Below, one piece after another: positions 61,167 through 64,000 of a stretch of 64,000 bases of DNA; the stretch's first letter is position 1, and every line of letters begins with the position of its first letter. The translations under genes were made by a program, and so were the position numbers. The stretch spans positions 1 through 64,000 of the forward strand of contig JAJPWY010000033.1 of assembly GCA_021205725.1 (NCBI GenBank). Direction: 5' to 3'. The notes beneath the pieces were generated by a model. It ran no database searches. It was not told where the DNA came from and saw nothing but the letters and a program-made list of their open reading frames with translations. This DNA is from Clostridiales bacterium. Lineage in GTDB: Bacteria; Bacillota; Clostridia; Oscillospirales; Oscillospiraceae.

Positions 61167-63286
61167 AGGAAATCAGCTGCCCGGTGGTCAAAAAGGATCA
61201 CGGGGATAAGGTGTCCGGCCGCTCCCTGTATGTGGGGGACTATGACGGTGAGGGCGTCCTCACCGGAAAGCTGCTCCATGCGAAGGTAGCCCACGCCAGG
61301 ATCGTAGAGGTATCGCTGCCGGAGCTGCCCCAGGGCTATCTGTATGTAGACCGGAACGATGTGCCGGGAGACAATAACGTCAACATCGTCAAGGACGACA
61401 CCCCGGTTTACGCCCGGGAGACGGTGGAGTACATCGGCGAGCCCATCGGCATGGTGGTGGGCCCAGACCCCAAAGAGGTGGAGCGGCTGCTCTCGGAGAT
61501 TCAGGTGACCTATGAGGAGCTGGAGCCGGTGCTGGACTTGCGCAAGGCCAGCGAGGTCTTTTTCCACTATGAGTACGGCAAGGGAGACCTGGAGGCTGCC
61601 TTTGCCCAGGCTGACAAGGTCTACGAGGAAGAGTTTGAGACGGGCTATCAGGAGCAGGCCTATCTGGAGACCCAGGGCATGATGGCTGTGCCGGAGGCGG
61701 ACGGACGGATGTTCGTCCACGGCTCCATGCAGTGCATCTACTACGTCAAGGGGGCGGTCATGCGGGCTCTGGGCTGTGGGCCGGACGGGGTGCATATCCT
61801 CCAGGACCCCACCGGCGGCGGCTTCGGCGGCAAGGAGGCGTTTCCCTCCATCCTGGCCTGTCAGGTGGCGGTGGCCGCTCACAAAGCCCAGGCCCCGGTT
61901 CGCTGCGTCTTTGACCGGCGGGAGGATTTGGAATACACCTCCAAGCGCCACCCCTCCCTGTGCGTTTATAAGGTGGCGGTCAAGGACGGCAGAGTCACCG
62001 CCATGGACATCGACGTGAAGTTCAACGGCGGGGCGTACACCACCCTGTCCGCCGTGGTGCTCCAGCGGGGACTGATCTGTGCCGACGGGGTGTACAACAT
62101 TGAAAACCTCCACGTCGTCGGCGAGGCGCTCAAGACCAACACCACCCCCACCGGGGCCTATCGGGGCTTCGGTGCGCCACAGACCTTCTTCGCCGTGGAG
62201 CTGATGATGGACCATATCGCCCGGGACCTGGGGGTGGATTCCCTGGAGTTCAAGGAGGCCCACATGGTAAAGCAGGGGGACGCCACCTCCACCTCCGGAA
62301 TGTACCATTTCCCGGTGCCCCTCCCCGCCATGATCGACGAGGTGGACCGGGCCTGCGATTTCCGCAGGAAGCATAAGGAGTACGCAAAGCCCCAGACTGG
62401 GCGGTATCGCCGGGGCATCGGCATGTCGGTCTACTTCCACGGCGCCGGCTTCACCGGGGCCGGAGAGCGGGACACCATCAAGGCGGTCTGCAAGCTCCAC
62501 AAGTACCCGGACGGCACGGTGGAGATTCTGGCCTCCAACGGCGAGATCGGCCAGGGCGTGCGAACCACCTTCCCCAAGATCGTGGCCCGGGAGCTGAATC
62601 TGCCCCTGGAGAAGGTCTACTACGACCAGCCGGACACCGCCCGGGTGCCGGACTCCGGTCCGACGGTGGCCTCCCGCTCCCTGATGATCGTGGGCGAGCT
62701 GCTCCGCCGGGCGGCCATCCAGCTCCGGGACAAATGGGTGGACGGCGAGGATCAGATGGTGGAGGAACACTATAAGGAGCCCAACTTCATGATCCCCTTC
62801 TCCCTGGAGGACTTCCATGGAGACGCCTATCCCACCTACGCCTGGGGCGTCCACGCCATCGAGGTGGAGGTGGACACCTGCACCGGCAGGAGCCAGGTGC
62901 TGGGGGCCACCGGTTCCTTCGATGTGGGCACACCCATTGACTACAATGTGGTCATGGGCCAGATGGAGGGCGGCTTCCTCCAGGGCATCGGCTACGCTTC
63001 CATGGAGCATATGAATTACGACAACAAGGGCCGTATTCGGAACAACTCCTTCTCCGACTACCTCATCCCCACCACCAGAGACGTGCCCAATCTGAACTGC
63101 ATCCTCCATGTGGAGGAGTACCCGGACGGCCCTTACGGGGCCAAGGGCGCCGGGGAGCTGCCTCTGGTGGGCGGCCCCGGGGCCTATGTGGAGGCGCTGG
63201 AGCAGGCGCTGGGCGGCGTGAAGCTGCACCACGCCCCCTTCACCATCGAGGACACCATGAACGTGATTTTGAAGGAGGGCCTGTGA
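61163..63286 (+). CDS. Xanthine dehydrogenase-family molybdopterin-binding subunit
   Basis: QDPTGGGFGGKEAFPSILACQVA, GAYRGFGAPQ, YGAKGAGELPLVGGPGAYVEAL. Confidence 0.92.
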   Translation: MKEISCPVVKKDHGDKVSGRSLYVGDYDGEGVLTGKLLHAKVAHARIVEVSLPELPQGYLYVDRNDVPGDNNVNIVKDDTPVYARETVEYIGEPIGMVVGPDPKEVERLLSEIQVTYEELEPVLDLRKASEVFFHYEYGKGDLEAAFAQADKVYEEEFETGYQEQAYLETQGMMAVPEADGRMFVHGSMQCIYYVKGAVMRALGCGPDGVHILQDPTGGGFGGKEAFPSILACQVAVAAHKAQAPVRCVFDRREDLEYTSKRHPSLCVYKVAVKDGRVTAMDIDVKFNGGAYTTLSAVVLQRGLICADGVYNIENLHVVGEALKTNTTPTGAYRGFGAPQTFFAVELMMDHIARDLGVDSLEFKEAHMVKQGDATSTSGMYHFPVPLPAMIDEVDRACDFRRKHKEYAKPQTGRYRRGIGMSVYFHGAGFTGAGERDTIKAVCKLHKYPDGTVEILASNGEIGQGVRTTFPKIVARELNLPLEKVYYDQPDTARVPDSGPTVASRSLMIVGELLRRAAIQLRDKWVDGEDQMVEEHYKEPNFMIPFSLEDFHGDAYPTYAWGVHAIEVEVDTCTGRSQVLGATGSFDVGTPIDYNVVMGQMEGGFLQGIGYASMEHMNYDNKGRIRNNSFSDYLIPTTRDVPNLNCILHVEEYPDGPYGAKGAGELPLVGGPGAYVEALEQALGGVKLHHAPFTIEDTMNVILKEGL

Positions 63287-63287
63287 G

Positions 63288-63761
63288 ATGAATGGTATCT
63301 GTTTTACGCTAAACGGCGCTCCTGTGACCTATGAGGGCAGCGCAGCGGATCGCCTGCTGGAGGTGCTGCGGGACACCTACCGCACCACCAGCGTCAAGTG
63401 CGGCTGCAAGGAAGGGGAGTGCGGGGCCTGCTCCGTGCTCCTGGACGGAGTGCTGGTGAACTCCTGCTGTGTCGCCATGGGAGCCGTAGAGGGCCGGAGC
63501 GTGGTTACGCTGGAGGGCTACCGGGAGACGGAGCGGTTCGCCGTGCTCAGCCGGGCCTACGGAGAGCTGTCCGCCGTCCAGTGCGGCTTCTGCACTCCCG
63601 GCATGATACTGGCCAGCGAGGCCCTGCTGTCCCGGAATCCCCACCCCAGCGAGGAGGAGATCCGGGAGGGGCTCTCCGGCAATCTGTGCCGCTGCACCGG
63701 ATATAACGCCATCATCAAGGCCGTCTCGCTGGCCGCAGAGGAGGGGAATGGACTATGGTAA
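63288..63761 (+). CDS. Xanthine dehydrogenase-family (2Fe-2S) subunit
   Basis: [17 protein letters not shown] and [16 protein letters not shown]…[16 protein letters not shown]. Confidence 0.95.
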   Translation: MNGICFTLNGAPVTYEGSAADRLLEVLRDTYRTTSVKCGCKEGECGACSVLLDGVLVNSCCVAMGAVEGRSVVTLEGYRETERFAVLSRAYGELSAVQCGFCTPGMILASEALLSRNPHPSEEEIREGLSGNLCRCTGYNAIIKAVSLAAEEGNGLW

Positions 63762-64000
63762 ACGGATATACGGCCCACTCTCTGGCGGAGGCGCTGGAGA
63801 TCAGGGCGGCCCATTCGGTGATCCCCTACGCCGGGGGCACCGACCTGATGGTGGAAAATCGCCCGAACCCCACCTACCTGTTCCTGGCCCGGGTACCGGA
63901 GCTGTGCGGCATCCGTGAGGATGAGACTTACATCCGCATTGGCGCGGCGGTCACCTATACCCAGGCTCTGGAGTCCCCTCTGGTGCCGCCGCTGATGAAG
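63755..64000 (+). CDS. Xanthine dehydrogenase-family FAD-binding subunit (truncated by window end)
   Basis: [53 protein letters not shown]…; overlaps the upstream stop by 7 nt. Confidence 0.88.
   Translation, partial: MVNGYTAHSLAEALEIRAAHSVIPYAGGTDLMVENRPNPTYLFLARVPELCGIREDETYIRIGAAVTYTQALESPLVPPLMK

Noticed and set aside
61070-63232. 720-aa minus-strand ORF opposite the Mo hydroxylase subunit
   Set aside because: Antisense to a well-supported enzyme gene; no domain recognised.

Overview
This 64 kb window is a GC-rich chromosomal segment, probably from a butyrate-producing, spore-forming Clostridia/Oscillospiraceae-type bacterium (inferred from gene content; no database was searched). Gene density is high and both strands are used. 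Main blocks: a butyrate operon (crt-hbd-bcd-etfB-etfA) followed by a sigK-like sigma factor; a GH13 branching enzyme; a T-box-controlled archaeal-type aspS-gatC-gatA-gatB operon; a flavodoxin cluster; RNase Z and a ClpE-like ATPase; CvpA/truA/ECF-transporter genes; an F-type ATP synthase operon; recQ, ylmC/ymxH, a flavodiiron protein and pdxT; rubrerythrin; an acyl-CoA synthetase; lepB, ymdB and queH; a GH3 enzyme; LacI and Rrf2 regulators; clpC; a Na+-decarboxylase beta-like membrane protein behind a yybP-ykoY-type (Mn2+) riboswitch; a class A PBP; and a molybdenum hydroxylase operon cut by the right edge. I found no rRNA, tRNA, CRISPR array, transposase or intact prophage. Observations most worth following up: (1) an ATP synthase operon with no separate atpH, where the delta C-terminal domain appears fused to the N-terminus of alpha, and subunit c carries a signal-peptide-like acidic extension; (2) an OadB/GcdB-like protein with a 44-aa OadG-like partner behind an apparent Mn2+ riboswitch; (3) a catalytically degenerate MocA-like domain fused to a ModE-type winged helix next to an intact MocA and molybdenum hydroxylase genes; (4) three copies of a modular intergenic element whose hairpin stems vary in a compensatory way around a constant frame; (5) an isolated transcription unit encoding a 38-aa Trp/Cys-rich peptide; (6) a rod-shaped, 6S-like RNA candidate.
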